A stretch of 64,000 nt of DNA from Burkholderiaceae bacterium (GCA_024235955.1 JACKLJ010000002.1:62001-126000), one strand, 5' to 3'. Shown: positions 26,931 through 36,422, counted from the first letter of the stretch. Notes: generated by a model from the letters alone, not told the origin. A program made the numbers and translations.

Positions 26931-27680
26931 TCAGATGACCTTGGCTTCGTTCTTGAGCTTGTCGACCAGGGTGGCCACATCGGGCACCTTGATGCCGGCG
27001 CCGCGCTTGGGCGGCTCGGCGACCTTGAGGGTTTTCAGGCGCGGGGCGACGTCGACGCCCAGGTCTTCGGGCTTGACGGTTTCCAGCGGCTTCTTCTTGG
27101 CCTTCATGATGTTGGGCAGCGTGACGTAGCGCGGCTCGTTCAGGCGCAGGTCGGTGGTGACCACGGCCGGCAGGCCGATGGCGATGGTTTCCAGGCCGCC
27201 GTCGACTTCGCGGGTGACCTTGGCCTTGTCGCCGTCGAGCTCGACCTTGCTGGCGAAGGTGGCCTGCGGCAGGTCGGCCAGCGCGGCCAGCATCTGGCCG
27301 GTCTGGTTGGCGTCGTCGTCGATGGCCTGCTTGCCCAGGATGACGATCTGGGGCTGTTCCTTGTCGACCAGGGCCTTGAGCAGCTTGGCGACGGCCAGGG
27401 GCTGCAGTTCTTCAGCGGTTTCGACCAGGATGCCGCGGTCGGCGCCGATGGCCATGGCGGTGCGCAGGGTTTCCTGGCACTGGGTGGGGCCGCAGGAGAC
27501 GGCGATGATCTCGGTGACGGCGCCTTTTTCCTTCAGGCGCACCGCCTCTTCGACGGCGATCTCGTCGAAGGGGTTCATGCTCATCTTCACGTTGGCGATG
27601 TCCACGCCGGTCTGGTCGGACTTGACCCGGACCTTCACGTTGTAGTCCACCACGCGCTTCACAGCGACGAGTGCTTTCAT
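26931..27680 (-). CDS. etfB: Electron transfer flavoprotein beta subunit
   Basis: 249 aa. Beta subunit of ETF, binding AMP and part of the dimer interface. It begins MKALVAVKRVVDYNVKVRVK and has SMNPFDEIAVEEAVRLKE, and the dehydrogenase recognition-loop region LPNIMKAKKKPLE. First gene of the etfB-etfA-acyl-CoA dehydrogenase series. GGAGAGACAAGC precedes the ATG. A strong palindrome over the promoter lies about 115 bp upstream. Confidence 0.97.
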   Translation of the reverse strand: MKALVAVKRVVDYNVKVRVKSDQTGVDIANVKMSMNPFDEIAVEEAVRLKEKGAVTEIIAVSCGPTQCQETLRTAMAIGADRGILVETAEELQPLAVAKLLKALVDKEQPQIVILGKQAIDDDANQTGQMLAALADLPQATFASKVELDGDKAKVTREVDGGLETIAIGLPAVVTTDLRLNEPRYVTLPNIMKAKKKPLETVKPEDLGVDVAPRLKTLKVAEPPKRGAGIKVPDVATLVDKLKNEAKVI

Positions 27681-27793
27681 GCTTGTCTCTCCGTTCTCGA
27701 AAAAATGGCCGGCCGGCGCCATGCTTGGCGCCGCACCGCTCGGTTGGAAGGGCTCCTGCGCGGCCATTCTAGGCAAGCCGCAGGGCGCACAGA

Positions 27794-27815
27794 AAAAAGA
27801 ACGACCGTTCTTTTT
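27794..27815 (-). promoter_or_regulatory. Palindromic operator upstream of etfBA
   Basis: Perfect 10-bp arms AAAAAGAACG and CGTTCTTTTT around AC. The shape fits a TetR-family site; from memory a fatty-acid regulator of betaproteobacteria (FadP type) uses GAACGACCGTTC-like sites, but I cannot confirm the match. It lies directly downstream of the -10 box, where a bound repressor would block initiation. Confidence 0.65.
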
Positions 27816-27821
27816 ATTATA
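27816..27821 (-). promoter_or_regulatory. -10 box of the etfBA promoter
   Basis: Perfect TATAAT on the minus strand, immediately upstream of the palindrome. No clear -35 box is visible 16-18 nt upstream. Confidence 0.5.
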
Positions 27822-27870
27822 GGGGAGCGTTGGGGCTCCCGCCCCGTCCCCCTGGCGACAAGGCCAGGCC

Positions 27871-28665
27871 TCAGCTGGCCGCCCAGGCCGGTTTGCGCTT
27901 GTCGATGAAGGCCTGCAGGCCTTCCTGCGCCACATCCAGCACCAGGTTGCAGGCCATGGTCTGGCCGGCCAGCTGGTAGGCGGCGTCGATGCCCAGCTCA
28001 CGCTGGGCGTAGAACAGCTGCTTGCCCATGGCGATGGCCTCGCGCGGGCGCGCCACGATGGCGGCCACCAATTGCTCCACCGCGGCGTCCAGTGCCTCGG
28101 GGGCGGCCACGCGGTTCAGCAGGCCGCGCGCCTGCGCTTCCTGCGCGCTGATGAAGTGGCCGGTGAGCAGCATCTCCATCGCCACCTTGGCCGGCACGTT
28201 GCGCACCAGCGGCACGCTGGGCGTGGAGCAGAACAGGCCGACGTCGATGCCGTTGACGCCGAATTTGCTGCCCTCCACCGCCACCGCCAGGTCGCACTGC
28301 GCCACCAGCTGGCAGCCGGCCGCCGTGGCCAGGCCCTGCACGCGGGCGATCACCGGCACCGGCAGCTTCTGGATCGCCAGCATCACGCGGCTGCACTGGT
28401 CGAACAGCTGCTGGTAGTAGTCCTGGCGCGGATTGGCGCGCATCTGCTTGAGATCGTGCCCGGCACAGAAGGCCTTGCCCTCGGCGCCCAGCACCACGGC
28501 GCGCGCCTCGTCGTCGGCCGCCACCTCGCCCAGCAGCACCTGCAGCCGCGCCAGCACCGATTCGCTCAGCGTGTTGAAGGCGGCCGGCCGGTTCAGCGTG
28601 ATGCGGTGCACGCCGCGCGCGTCGCGCTCGTGCAGCACTTCGGGTTGGGCGGCGGGATCGGTCAT
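27871..28665 (-). CDS. Enoyl-CoA hydratase/isomerase family protein
   Basis: 264 aa crotonase fold. Adds water to 2-enoyl-CoA in beta-oxidation or carries out a related reaction. Oxyanion-hole regions are AFCAGHDLKQM and the second at GLATAAGCQLVAQCDLAVA; the usual second catalytic Glu region reads KFGVNGIDVGLFCSTPSVPL, with no clear acidic residue in the family position. This places it nearer the ECHDC3-like group, so hydratase activity is uncertain. CAGGAGACCTGCC precedes ATG 28665. It lies upstream of etfB on the same strand but outside the etfB promoter. Confidence 0.88.
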   Translation of the reverse strand: MTDPAAQPEVLHERDARGVHRITLNRPAAFNTLSESVLARLQVLLGEVAADDEARAVVLGAEGKAFCAGHDLKQMRANPRQDYYQQLFDQCSRVMLAIQKLPVPVIARVQGLATAAGCQLVAQCDLAVAVEGSKFGVNGIDVGLFCSTPSVPLVRNVPAKVAMEMLLTGHFISAQEAQARGLLNRVAAPEALDAAVEQLVAAIVARPREAIAMGKQLFYAQRELGIDAAYQLAGQTMACNLVLDVAQEGLQAFIDKRKPAWAAS

Positions 28666-28703
28666 GGCAGGTCTCCTGGGTTCGTCGAAGGCAGCCACCT
28701 TCG

Positions 28704-28766
28704 CTACTCGATTCATAGCTGGCTGCGGCCGCCAGTCAAGGCCTGGAGGCCGATTTGATTCATATC
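28704..28766 (-). repeat. Repeat A, copy 8
   Basis: CATAGCTGGCTGCGGCCGCC core, then AAGGCCTGGAGGCCGATTTGATTCAT, one of the best preserved 3' halves. Confidence 0.88.
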
Positions 28767-28848
28767 CGCAGACCTGCCGTGCACACCATTCCGGCGGACG
28801 CTGGTGGCCGGCCTGCACCGGCCAGGCACGCCAGCGCCTCAGAGGGCG

Positions 28849-29802
28849 TCAAACATCCGCCAGCACCCGCACGTGCGCTTCCACGCTGCGCGCCAGTGCG
28901 CTGAGGTTGTAGCCGCCTTCCAGGCAGCTGACGATGCGGCCCTTGGCGAAGCGGTCGGCGATGCCCTTGATGCGCCCGGTCATCCAGGCGTAGTCGCTTT
29001 CGACCAGGCCGAGCTGGCCCATGTCGTCCTCGCGGTGGGCGTCGAAGCCGGCGCTGATGAAGATCAGCTCGGGCTTGTGCTCCTCGAGCCGGGGGATCCA
29101 CATCATCTCGACCAGCTCGCGGATGTCCATACCCTTGGTGTAGGCCGGCACGGGGCAGTTGACCAGGTTGGCGTCGTGCTTCTGCGAGCCACCCTCGGGG
29201 TAGAACGGGTGCTGGAAGAAGCTGACCATCAGGATGCGCTCGTCGCCGGCCACGATGTCCTCGGTGCCGTTGCCGTGGTGCACGTCGAAGTCGACGATGG
29301 CCACGCGCTTGAGGCCGTGGCGCTCGCAGGCGTACTTGGCGGCCACGGCCACGTTGCTGAAGAAGCAGAAGCCCATGGCCTGGTTGCGGGTGGCGTGGTG
29401 GCCGGGCGGGCGCGTGCAGCAGAAGGCGTTCTCCAGCTCGCCGGTGACCACCGCGTCGACCGCGTCGATGGCGGCGCCGGCCGACAGCAGCGCAGCGCGG
29501 TAGGTGTCCTTGCACATCACGGTGTCGGGGTCGAGCGAGTAATGGTCCGGCCCGCCGGCGGCCAGTTCCTCGATCAGGATGTCGTTCAGGCCGCGCAGCG
29601 CGGCCACGTGGCGGCGGCCGTGCGCCAGCAGCAGCTCGCCCATGGCGGCGGGCGTGGCCTCGCGGCGGTCGAGCGCGTCGCTCACGCCGGTGATCAGCAG
29701 GCGGTCCTCGATGGCGTCGAGCCGCTCGGGGCATTCGGGGTGCCCCTTGCCCATGTCATGCTTGCGGCAATCGGCGTGTGTGAAATATCCGGTTCTACCC
29801 AC
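28849..29802 (-). CDS. Histone-deacetylase-like amidohydrolase
   Basis: About 317 aa, class II HDAC/acetylpolyamine amidohydrolase family, zinc dependent. Motifs: RPPGHHATRNQAMGFCFFSN (catalytic His pair), IVDFDVHHGNGTE (zinc ligands), ISAGFDAHREDDMG and LEGGYNLSALA. Likely removes acyl groups from small molecules such as polyamines or from lysines. GTG 29802 is preferred because GAGGGGA lies 5 nt upstream and the protein then begins VGRTGYFTHADC as in the family; an upstream TTG is possible. Divergent from moxR with a 56-bp gap. Confidence 0.9.
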   Translation of the reverse strand: MGRTGYFTHADCRKHDMGKGHPECPERLDAIEDRLLITGVSDALDRREATPAAMGELLLAHGRRHVAALRGLNDILIEELAAGGPDHYSLDPDTVMCKDTYRAALLSAGAAIDAVDAVVTGELENAFCCTRPPGHHATRNQAMGFCFFSNVAVAAKYACERHGLKRVAIVDFDVHHGNGTEDIVAGDERILMVSFFQHPFYPEGGSQKHDANLVNCPVPAYTKGMDIRELVEMMWIPRLEEHKPELIFISAGFDAHREDDMGQLGLVESDYAWMTGRIKGIADRFAKGRIVSCLEGGYNLSALARSVEAHVRVLADV

Positions 29803-29858
29803 GGTTGTCCCCTCATTGAGCAATAAGGCCGCGGAATTGGGCTAACGTCACGGTACTT

Positions 29859-30779
<921 letters not shown>

Positions 30780-30895
30780 CCCCCCTGAGTCGCCTGCGGC
30801 GCCTTCCCCCCTCTTACTGCGTGAGGGGGGACAACGCCAGTGCTCGGTACAAGCCCGGGCACGGCGTTCGCTGGCATGGCCTGCTCCGCGGCCTT
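30780..30895 (+). repeat. Repeat B, copy 1
   Basis: Begins CCCCCTGAGTCGCC immediately after the moxR stop. Hairpin 1 at 30808-30830 (C-rich arm against GTGAGGGGGG) and hairpin 2 at 30841-30861 (TGCTCGG with CCGGGCA, one G-T pair). Confidence 0.8.
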
Positions 30896-31256
30896 CTGGG
30901 GGTGCCAGAACGAGCCGCGTTGCCTTCGCAGAGTTCGGGGCCGAGCGAAGCGATGGCCCGTCTTCTCCCCCATCCCCTCTGGCCGTGCCGAGAAGCGCAG
31001 GGCGTGGGGCGGGCATGGGCTGCGCAGCAAGACCATGCTTCGTGCTCTGACTCGCTGCGGCTGTTTGAGCGGAGCGCCAAAGGCGCAAAGCGAGTTCCGC
31101 AGCGCCGCCCCGCGCCCGAGCATCGCAGGTTGCCCGCAGCGAAGCGAAGGGACACGGCAAGTGGGGTCGCCTTTTCTTTGCCTACTTTCTTTTGGCGAAG
31201 CAAAAGAAAGTAGGTGCGCCGCCGGGCGCACATCCCGGCCTCCAGCGCCACCAGAA
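30896..31256 (+). repeat. Non-coding repeat-like element with a 14-bp perfect hairpin
   Basis: No credible gene. At 31181-31214 there is a perfect inverted repeat: CCTACTTTCTTTTG, loop GCGAAG, CAAAAGAAAGTAGG. The segments around it (TCGCCTTTTCTTTG, GCGCCGCCGGGCGCA) look like a dispersed element common in Burkholderiales and Xanthomonadaceae, from memory. Many short runs such as AGCGAAGCGA suggest an old repeat mosaic. Confidence 0.55.
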
Positions 31257-31325
31257 CCACTACGCTTTCAATAGCTGCCTGCGCCCGCCACAATTGGGCA
31301 AAGCCCAGATTTCATTCATAAAATC
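31257..31325 (-). repeat. Repeat A, copy 9
   Basis: CAATAGCTGCCTGCGCCCGCC core, then TGGGCAAAGCCCA hairpin and ATTTCATTCATAAAAT edge. It ends 3 bp before the DUF58 start codon. Confidence 0.88.
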
Positions 31326-31328
31326 CTA

Positions 31329-32327
31329 GTGCCATCCAACCTCACCGCAGCCGCCGACACCACCCTCCCCTGGTGGCAACTGCGCGCCCGCACCCACCGC
31401 CGGGTGCGAGCCTGGTGGCACGCGCGGCTGCCGCAGAGCGACGTCACGCAGCTCAGCCGCCGCAACGTCTACATCCTGCCCACGCGCGCCGGCTGGATGC
31501 TGGCCGCCACGCTGGCGGTGCTGCTGATCGCCTCCATCAACTACCAGCTCAACCTGGGCTACCTGCTCACCTTCCTGCTGGCCGGCTGCGCCGCCGTGGG
31601 CATGGTGGTGTGCCACGAGAACCTGCGCGGCCTGTCCATGCACCTGCTGGCGCCGGCGAGCCTGTTCGCCGGGCAGCTGGCAGTGGCCGACGTCAAGCTG
31701 GTCAACCCCGCGCGCCGCCCGCGCCCGGCCATCGGCCTGGCGCTGCTGGACGGCCAGCACTGGGCCTGGGCCGACGTGCCGGCGCAGGGCGAGGCGCTGG
31801 TGCAGGTGAGCTTCAAGCCGCCACGGCGCGGCCTGCACACGGTGCCCACGCTGGTGGCCGAGACGCGCTTTCCGCTCGGCACCTTCCGCGTCTGGACGGT
31901 GTGGCGCCCGGCCGCGCAGGTGCTGGTCTATCCGGCGCCCGAGGTCAACCCGCCGCCGCTGCCGGCCGGCGAGCCACGCGCCGGCCACGGCCAGGCCGGC
32001 ATGGCGCGCACCACCGGCGAGTTCGATGGCGTGCGCGCCTGGCAGCGCGGCGACCCGATGAAGCTGGTGGTCTGGAAGAAGTTCGCCAAGACCGGCGAGT
32101 TGGTCAGCCGCGACGCGCAGCAGGCCCAGCGCTTCGAGCTGTGGCTGGACTTCGCCCACGCCGGCCCGGTGGACGCCGAGGCGCGCATCGCCCGCCTCAC
32201 CGCCTGGGTGCTGGCCGCCGACGCGCTGAACCTGGACTGGGGCCTGCGCCTGCCCGGCCTGGAGATCGCGCCGGACAGCGGCGCTGCGCACCGGCTGCGG
32301 TGTCTGGAAGCCCTGGCAACAACATGA
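31329..32327 (+). CDS. DUF58 family membrane protein
   Basis: 332 aa. Two membrane segments near residues 52-92 followed by a cytoplasmic part with the DUF58 signature (GEFDGVRAWQRGDPMKLVVWKKFAKTGELVSRD). Partner of MoxR ATPases; the exact role is unknown. Starts at GTG 31329; an ATG alternative in the same region is absent and there is no good Shine-Dalgarno because repeat A forms the leader. The second gene of the moxR-DUF58-tgpA set; repeat B begins right after its stop. Confidence 0.87.
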   Translation: MPSNLTAAADTTLPWWQLRARTHRRVRAWWHARLPQSDVTQLSRRNVYILPTRAGWMLAATLAVLLIASINYQLNLGYLLTFLLAGCAAVGMVVCHENLRGLSMHLLAPASLFAGQLAVADVKLVNPARRPRPAIGLALLDGQHWAWADVPAQGEALVQVSFKPPRRGLHTVPTLVAETRFPLGTFRVWTVWRPAAQVLVYPAPEVNPPPLPAGEPRAGHGQAGMARTTGEFDGVRAWQRGDPMKLVVWKKFAKTGELVSRDAQQAQRFELWLDFAHAGPVDAEARIARLTAWVLAADALNLDWGLRLPGLEIAPDSGAAHRLRCLEALATT

Positions 32328-32445
32328 GGCACCCCCCTGAGTCGCTTCGCGCCTTCCCCCCTCTTGCTTCGCAAGGGGGGACAACGCCAGTGCCCGGCGC
32401 AGGGCCGGGCACGGCGTTCACCCGCATGGCCTGCTTCGCGGCCTC
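32328..32445 (+). repeat. Repeat B, copy 2
   Basis: Begins GGCACCCCCCTGAGTCGC right after the DUF58 stop. Hairpin 1 at 32358-32380 (C-rich arm with GCAAGGGGGG) and hairpin 2 at 32391-32411, a perfect 8-bp stem TGCCCGGC/GCCGGGCA. Confidence 0.85.
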
Positions 32446-32502
32446 TGGATTCGCAGGGTTTGCGCGATCGCTGCCCCTGCGCTCTGGCGGAGAACCATTG
32501 CC

Positions 32503-34527
32503 TTGAATCTGCTGGACCGCCTCACCAGCCTGCCGCGCGAGACGCGCGACACGCTGTTCCTGCTGGCCGTGATCGGCTGGGTGGTATTGCCGCACGTGGC
32601 GCATCTGCCGCTGTGGACCAGCCTGCTGACCGGCGGGGTGCTGGTGTGGCGTGGCTGGCTGGCGCTGAAGAACCGGCCGCTGCCGAGCCGCTGGTGGCTG
32701 CTGGGGCTGCTGCTGCTCACGCTGGCGGGCACGGCGCTCAGCCACCGGACGCTGCTGGGGCGCGACGCGGGGGTGACGATGATCGTCTCGCTGCTGGCGC
32801 TGAAGACGCTGGAGCTGCGCGCGCGGCGCGACGCCTTCGTGATCTTCTTCCTGAGCTTCTTCACGATGCTCACCAACTTCTTCTACTCGCAGTCGCTGCC
32901 GGTGGCCGCAGCCATGCTGCTGGGCCTGCTGGGCCTGCTCACCGCCCTGGTCAACGCGCACCGGCCGGTGGGCCAGCCCAGCCTGCGCGAATCGGCGCTG
33001 CTGGCCGGGCGCATGGCGCTGCTGGGCGCGCCCATCATGGTGGCGCTGTTCATGCTGTTCCCGCGCTTCGCGCCCCTGTGGGGCATCCCGAGCGACGCGC
33101 TCACCGGGCGTTCGGGCCTGTCGTCCACCATGCAGGTGGGCGCCATGGCCAGCCTGGCGCTGGACGACGGCATCGCCTTCCGCATCAGGTTCGACGGCAG
33201 CCGGGAGCCGCCGCAGGCACAGCTGTATTTCCGCGGCCCGGTGCTGAGCCGTTTCGACGGCCGCGAATGGCGCATGGCCGACGAGCCCGAGTTCCTCACC
33301 GCCGCCGCCGAGCGCCGCGCCGCCCTGCAGGTGGCGGGCGAGCCGGTGGATTACGAGGTGACGCTGGAGCCCAGCAGCCGCCCCTGGATCTTCGTGATGG
33401 ACGCCGCCGAGCAGCCACCCGAGCTGCCCGAAGGCCGGCGCGCCCGCATGACGGTGGACCTGCAATGGCTCACGCCCCGCCCCGTGACCGACGTGCTGCG
33501 CTACCGCGCCCGCAGCTACCCCGACTTCCGCTACGGCCTGCCCGGGCGCGGCTGGTTCAACCCCAACCCTTTCCTGCAGCTGCCCGCCGGTTTCAACCCC
33601 CGCACCGTGGCGCTGGCCGAACAGCTGCGCCGCGAGGCCGGCGACGGCGGCGCACCGGCCATCGTGAGCGCGGCCCTGCAGCGCCTGCGCACCGGCGGCT
33701 ACAGCTACACGCTGGAGCCCGGCGTGTACGGGCGCGACACCGCCGACGAGTTCTGGTTCGACCGCAAGCAGGGCTTCTGCGAGCACATCGCCTCGGCCTT
33801 CGTGGTGTTGATGCGGGCCGCCGGCGTGCCGGCGCGCATCGTCACCGGCTACCAGGGCGGCGATGTCAACAGCGTCGACGGCTACTGGACCGTGCGCCAG
33901 GCCGACGCCCACGCCTGGGCCGAGGTCTGGCTGGCCGACCGCGGCTGGACCCGCGTGGACCCGACCGGCGCCGTCAGCCCCGGCCGCATCGGCCAGCTGC
34001 TGCGCCTGCGCGCGCCAGGCGGCGTGGTGGCCGGCGCCATCGCCACCCTCAGCCCGACGGCGCTGGCGCAGCTGCGCGCGGTGTGGGAGGCGGTCAACAA
34101 CGGCTGGAACCAGTGGGTGCTCAACTACACCCAGAGCCGCCAGCTCGACCTGCTCAAGCACCTGGGCTTCGACAGCCCCAGCTGGCAGGACCTGGCCAAG
34201 CTCATGGGCCTGCTGGTGGCGCTGGCCGGCCTGGCCGGCGCCGGCTGGGCCTGGCGGGAACGCAGCCAGCGCGACCCGTGGCTGCGCCTGCTGGGCAGGG
34301 CGCGCCGCCGCCTGGCCACAGCCGGCGTCGATGCCGCGCCCAGCGCGCCGCCGCGCGAACTGGCGCGCCAGACCGCCGCCAGCGCGCTGCCGGCCGAGCT
34401 GCGCCAGCCGCTGCACGACTGGCTGCTGGCGCTGGAGCGTCTGCGCTACGCCCCCTCGCCGCAGGCGGACGGGCTCGCTACACTGGAGCGTGAGTTCCGC
34501 CGCTTCCGCTGGCCGCGCGCCACCTGA
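32503..34527 (+). CDS. tgpA: TgpA-like membrane transglutaminase
   Basis: 674 aa. The first 190 residues hold about six membrane helices (DUF3488 region), then a periplasmic transglutaminase-like domain with Cys in KQGFCEHIASAF, His in ADAHAWAEVW and Asp in WTRVDPTG, and a last membrane helix near 570 with a DUF4129-like C-terminus. In Pseudomonas, TgpA is an essential periplasmic transglutaminase; the peptide substrate is unknown. Start TTG 32503 has GGAG 11 nt upstream; the gene is 10 bp before mltB. Confidence 0.9.
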   Translation: MNLLDRLTSLPRETRDTLFLLAVIGWVVLPHVAHLPLWTSLLTGGVLVWRGWLALKNRPLPSRWWLLGLLLLTLAGTALSHRTLLGRDAGVTMIVSLLALKTLELRARRDAFVIFFLSFFTMLTNFFYSQSLPVAAAMLLGLLGLLTALVNAHRPVGQPSLRESALLAGRMALLGAPIMVALFMLFPRFAPLWGIPSDALTGRSGLSSTMQVGAMASLALDDGIAFRIRFDGSREPPQAQLYFRGPVLSRFDGREWRMADEPEFLTAAAERRAALQVAGEPVDYEVTLEPSSRPWIFVMDAAEQPPELPEGRRARMTVDLQWLTPRPVTDVLRYRARSYPDFRYGLPGRGWFNPNPFLQLPAGFNPRTVALAEQLRREAGDGGAPAIVSAALQRLRTGGYSYTLEPGVYGRDTADEFWFDRKQGFCEHIASAFVVLMRAAGVPARIVTGYQGGDVNSVDGYWTVRQADAHAWAEVWLADRGWTRVDPTGAVSPGRIGQLLRLRAPGGVVAGAIATLSPTALAQLRAVWEAVNNGWNQWVLNYTQSRQLDLLKHLGFDSPSWQDLAKLMGLLVALAGLAGAGWAWRERSQRDPWLRLLGRARRRLATAGVDAAPSAPPRELARQTAASALPAELRQPLHDWLLALERLRYAPSPQADGLATLEREFRRFRWPRAT

Positions 34528-34537
34528 TGGTTTCCGC

Positions 34538-35638
34538 ATGCAACGCCGTACCTTTTCCGCCGCCCTTGCCGCTCCTTTCCTGATAGCTGCCGGCGCCCGC
34601 CCCACGCGGGCTTCAGCCCAGAATCGCCTCAAAACCGCAGACGCCGACGAAGGCCTGGCGCTGCAGCGCGCCTACGCCCTGCGCGACGACGCCATGCGCT
34701 TCGCCGACGAGGCCGCCGCCCGCCAGGGCGTGCCGCGCGAGTGGGCGCGCGGCGCCATCGGCCAGGCGCTGTTCAACCCGACCTCGCAGCGCCTGATGCG
34801 CCCGGCGCCGCGCAGCTTCACCAAGAACTGGGCCGTCTACCGAAGCCGCTTCATCGACAACGTGCGCATCCGCGCCGCCACCGATTTCTGGAGCGCCAAC
34901 CGCGCCACGCTGGCGCGCGCGCAGGCCGACTACGGCGTGCCGCCGGAAATCATCGTCGGCATCATCGGCGTGGAGACCATCTACGGCCGCAACATGGGCA
35001 ACTTCCGCGTGCTGGACGCGCTGGCCACGCTGACCTTCGATTTCCCGCCCGAGCACCCGCGCTTCACCCAGCGCCAGGCCTACTTCGCCGGCGAGCTGGG
35101 CAGCTTTCTCGCCCTGTGCCACCGCACCAACCTGCCGCCGGGCGAGCTGCTGGGCAGCTACGCCGGCGCTATGGGCATGCCGCAGTTCATGCCCTCGAGC
35201 TGGCTGCGCTACGCGGTCGATTACGACCACGACGGCCGCGTCGACCTGGCCGGCAGCGACCAGGACGCCATCGGCTCCGTGGCCAACTACTTCCGCGGCT
35301 ACGGCTGGACGCCCGGCATGCCCACCACCTACCCGGTGCGGCTGGCGCCGGAGGCCGACATGACGGGCCTGCTGGAGCCCGACATCCTCCCCACCTTCAC
35401 CACGGCCGAGTTCAGCGCGCGCGGCGCGCTGCCGCAGGCCGGCGGCGACCGCCACCGCGGTCCGCTGGCGCTGGTGGAGCTGCAGAACGGCGACCCGAGC
35501 CGACCCGGCAACGCACCCACCTACGTGGCCGGCACCGAGAACTTCTACGTCGTCACCCGCTACAACCACAGCGCCTACTACGCCATGGCGGTGATCGAAC
35601 TGGGCGAGGCCGCGGCAGCGGCCATGGCGCGCGGCTGA
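34538..35638 (+). CDS. mltB: Membrane-bound lytic murein transglycosylase B
   Basis: 366 aa. Cleaves the glycan strands of peptidoglycan to 1,6-anhydro products in the periplasm. The catalytic Glu is residue 146 in GIIGVETIYGRNMG, followed by YAGAMGMPQFMPSSWLRYAVDYDHDG as in MltB. The N-terminus MQRRTFSAALAAPFLIAAG resembles a Tat-type signal ending ASAQ. It is not a lipoprotein. The signal region from Phe14 to about Thr33 is encoded by a repeat A copy (34570-34634). Cotranscribed with tgpA. Confidence 0.94.
   Translation: MQRRTFSAALAAPFLIAAGARPTRASAQNRLKTADADEGLALQRAYALRDDAMRFADEAAARQGVPREWARGAIGQALFNPTSQRLMRPAPRSFTKNWAVYRSRFIDNVRIRAATDFWSANRATLARAQADYGVPPEIIVGIIGVETIYGRNMGNFRVLDALATLTFDFPPEHPRFTQRQAYFAGELGSFLALCHRTNLPPGELLGSYAGAMGMPQFMPSSWLRYAVDYDHDGRVDLAGSDQDAIGSVANYFRGYGWTPGMPTTYPVRLAPEADMTGLLEPDILPTFTTAEFSARGALPQAGGDRHRGPLALVELQNGDPSRPGNAPTYVAGTENFYVVTRYNHSAYYAMAVIELGEAAAAAMARG
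34570..34634 (-). repeat. Repeat A, copy 10, inside the mltB coding sequence
   Basis: TGATAGCTGCCGGCGCCCGC core, a 6-bp hairpin GCCCGC/GCGGGC, and AGCCCAGAATCGCCTCAAAA edge all match the intergenic copies. Translated in frame as the end of the signal peptide. Confidence 0.75.
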
Positions 35639-35699
35639 AGCGCGCAGCGGCCTTGCGCGCCTGACCTCGCAGCGCAAACGCCCCCTTCGCCTTCGATCC

Positions 35700-35768
35700 G
35701 GATTTCAAGCCAAATCGGCCTCCAGACCTTGCGTGGCGGGCGCAGGCAGCTATTTCAACGATAGCATT
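35700..35768 (+). repeat. Repeat A, copy 11
   Basis: CAAATCGGCCTCCAGACCTTG half and GGCGGGCGCAGGCAGCTATTT core, near-consensus. The rest of the gap 35639-35883 shows only the leader of the next gene. Confidence 0.9.
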
Positions 35769-35883
35769 CGGCCGACCTGCGCTGGCACTCCACGTGCCGT
35801 CCGCCGCGCCCGCGCGCCGGCTGGCCGACCCCGGCGCGGCGCGCTACCATGAAGCCTGTTCCCGGATCGCCAAGAGGACCATC

Positions 35884-36390
35884 GTGCCCGCTTCCAGCCT
35901 CCTGTCCCGCCGCCGCCAAGGCGCCTTCACCGCCCTGCTGCTGGCCACCGCCGCCTGCCTGTGGGCCGCGGCCCCCGCGCACGCCGAAGGCCCCATCAAA
36001 CGCTGGGTGGACGAACGCGGCATGGTGCACTACGGCGACGCGCTGCCCGCCAAGCCGGTGCGCGATGTGAAGACCCTGCCGGAGGTACCTCCGCCCTCGG
36101 CCGCCGACGAGGCTCGGGCCGCGGCGGACATGGCGCGCTACAAGGCCGCGCTGGAGCCTGCTTCTGCGCCGCCAGAGCCGGTGCGGCCTGCGTCACGGCC
36201 TAAGCTCGCTCAAGCGTCAGCGCCTGAAGACAGCAGTTGCGAGGCCCAATGGGCGCGCTATGACGCCGCCTTCGCTTGCCTGGCCCCTTATCGATTGGTC
36301 GGAGGTGGCGTCAAGCCCGAAGGCTTTGCCGTGTGCCCCGTTCTGAAACAACCCTATTGCCGGGTGCCTCCGCACATGGTCGGCAATTAG
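35884..36390 (+). CDS. DUF4124 domain secreted protein
   Basis: 168 aa. A signal peptide ends near AAPAHA, followed by a DUF4124 motif KRWVDERGMVHYGDALP and a Pro/Ala-rich stretch. The C-terminal third has five cysteines (SSCEAQW, FACLAPY, AVCPVLKQPYC), suggesting periplasmic disulfides. Function unknown. GTG 35884 is chosen because AAGAGGA lies just upstream and gives a clean signal peptide. Converges with the small gene after parC. Confidence 0.75.
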   Translation: MPASSLLSRRRQGAFTALLLATAACLWAAAPAHAEGPIKRWVDERGMVHYGDALPAKPVRDVKTLPEVPPPSAADEARAAADMARYKAALEPASAPPEPVRPASRPKLAQASAPEDSSCEAQWARYDAAFACLAPYRLVGGGVKPEGFAVCPVLKQPYCRVPPHMVGN

Positions 36391-36401
36391 GGCCAACGCC
36401 G

Positions 36402-36422
36402 GGCGGATCCGAACGGATCGCC
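36402..36422. terminator. Possible bidirectional hairpin
   Basis: Imperfect palindrome with arms GGCG-ATCCG and CGGAT-CGCC and an AA loop, between two convergent genes; one bulge, no T-run. Confidence 0.35.

Noticed and set aside
24175..27129. A 984-codon open frame antisense to the acyl-CoA dehydrogenase and etfA genes
   Set aside because: High-GC third positions remove stops on the opposite strand; it has no domain signature, is His/Gly/Ala rich, and overlaps three well-recognised genes.
30814..31293. Open frames of about 145-195 codons in the moxR-DUF58 gap
   Set aside because: They lie wholly in repeat B and the hairpin element and have no protein-like features.
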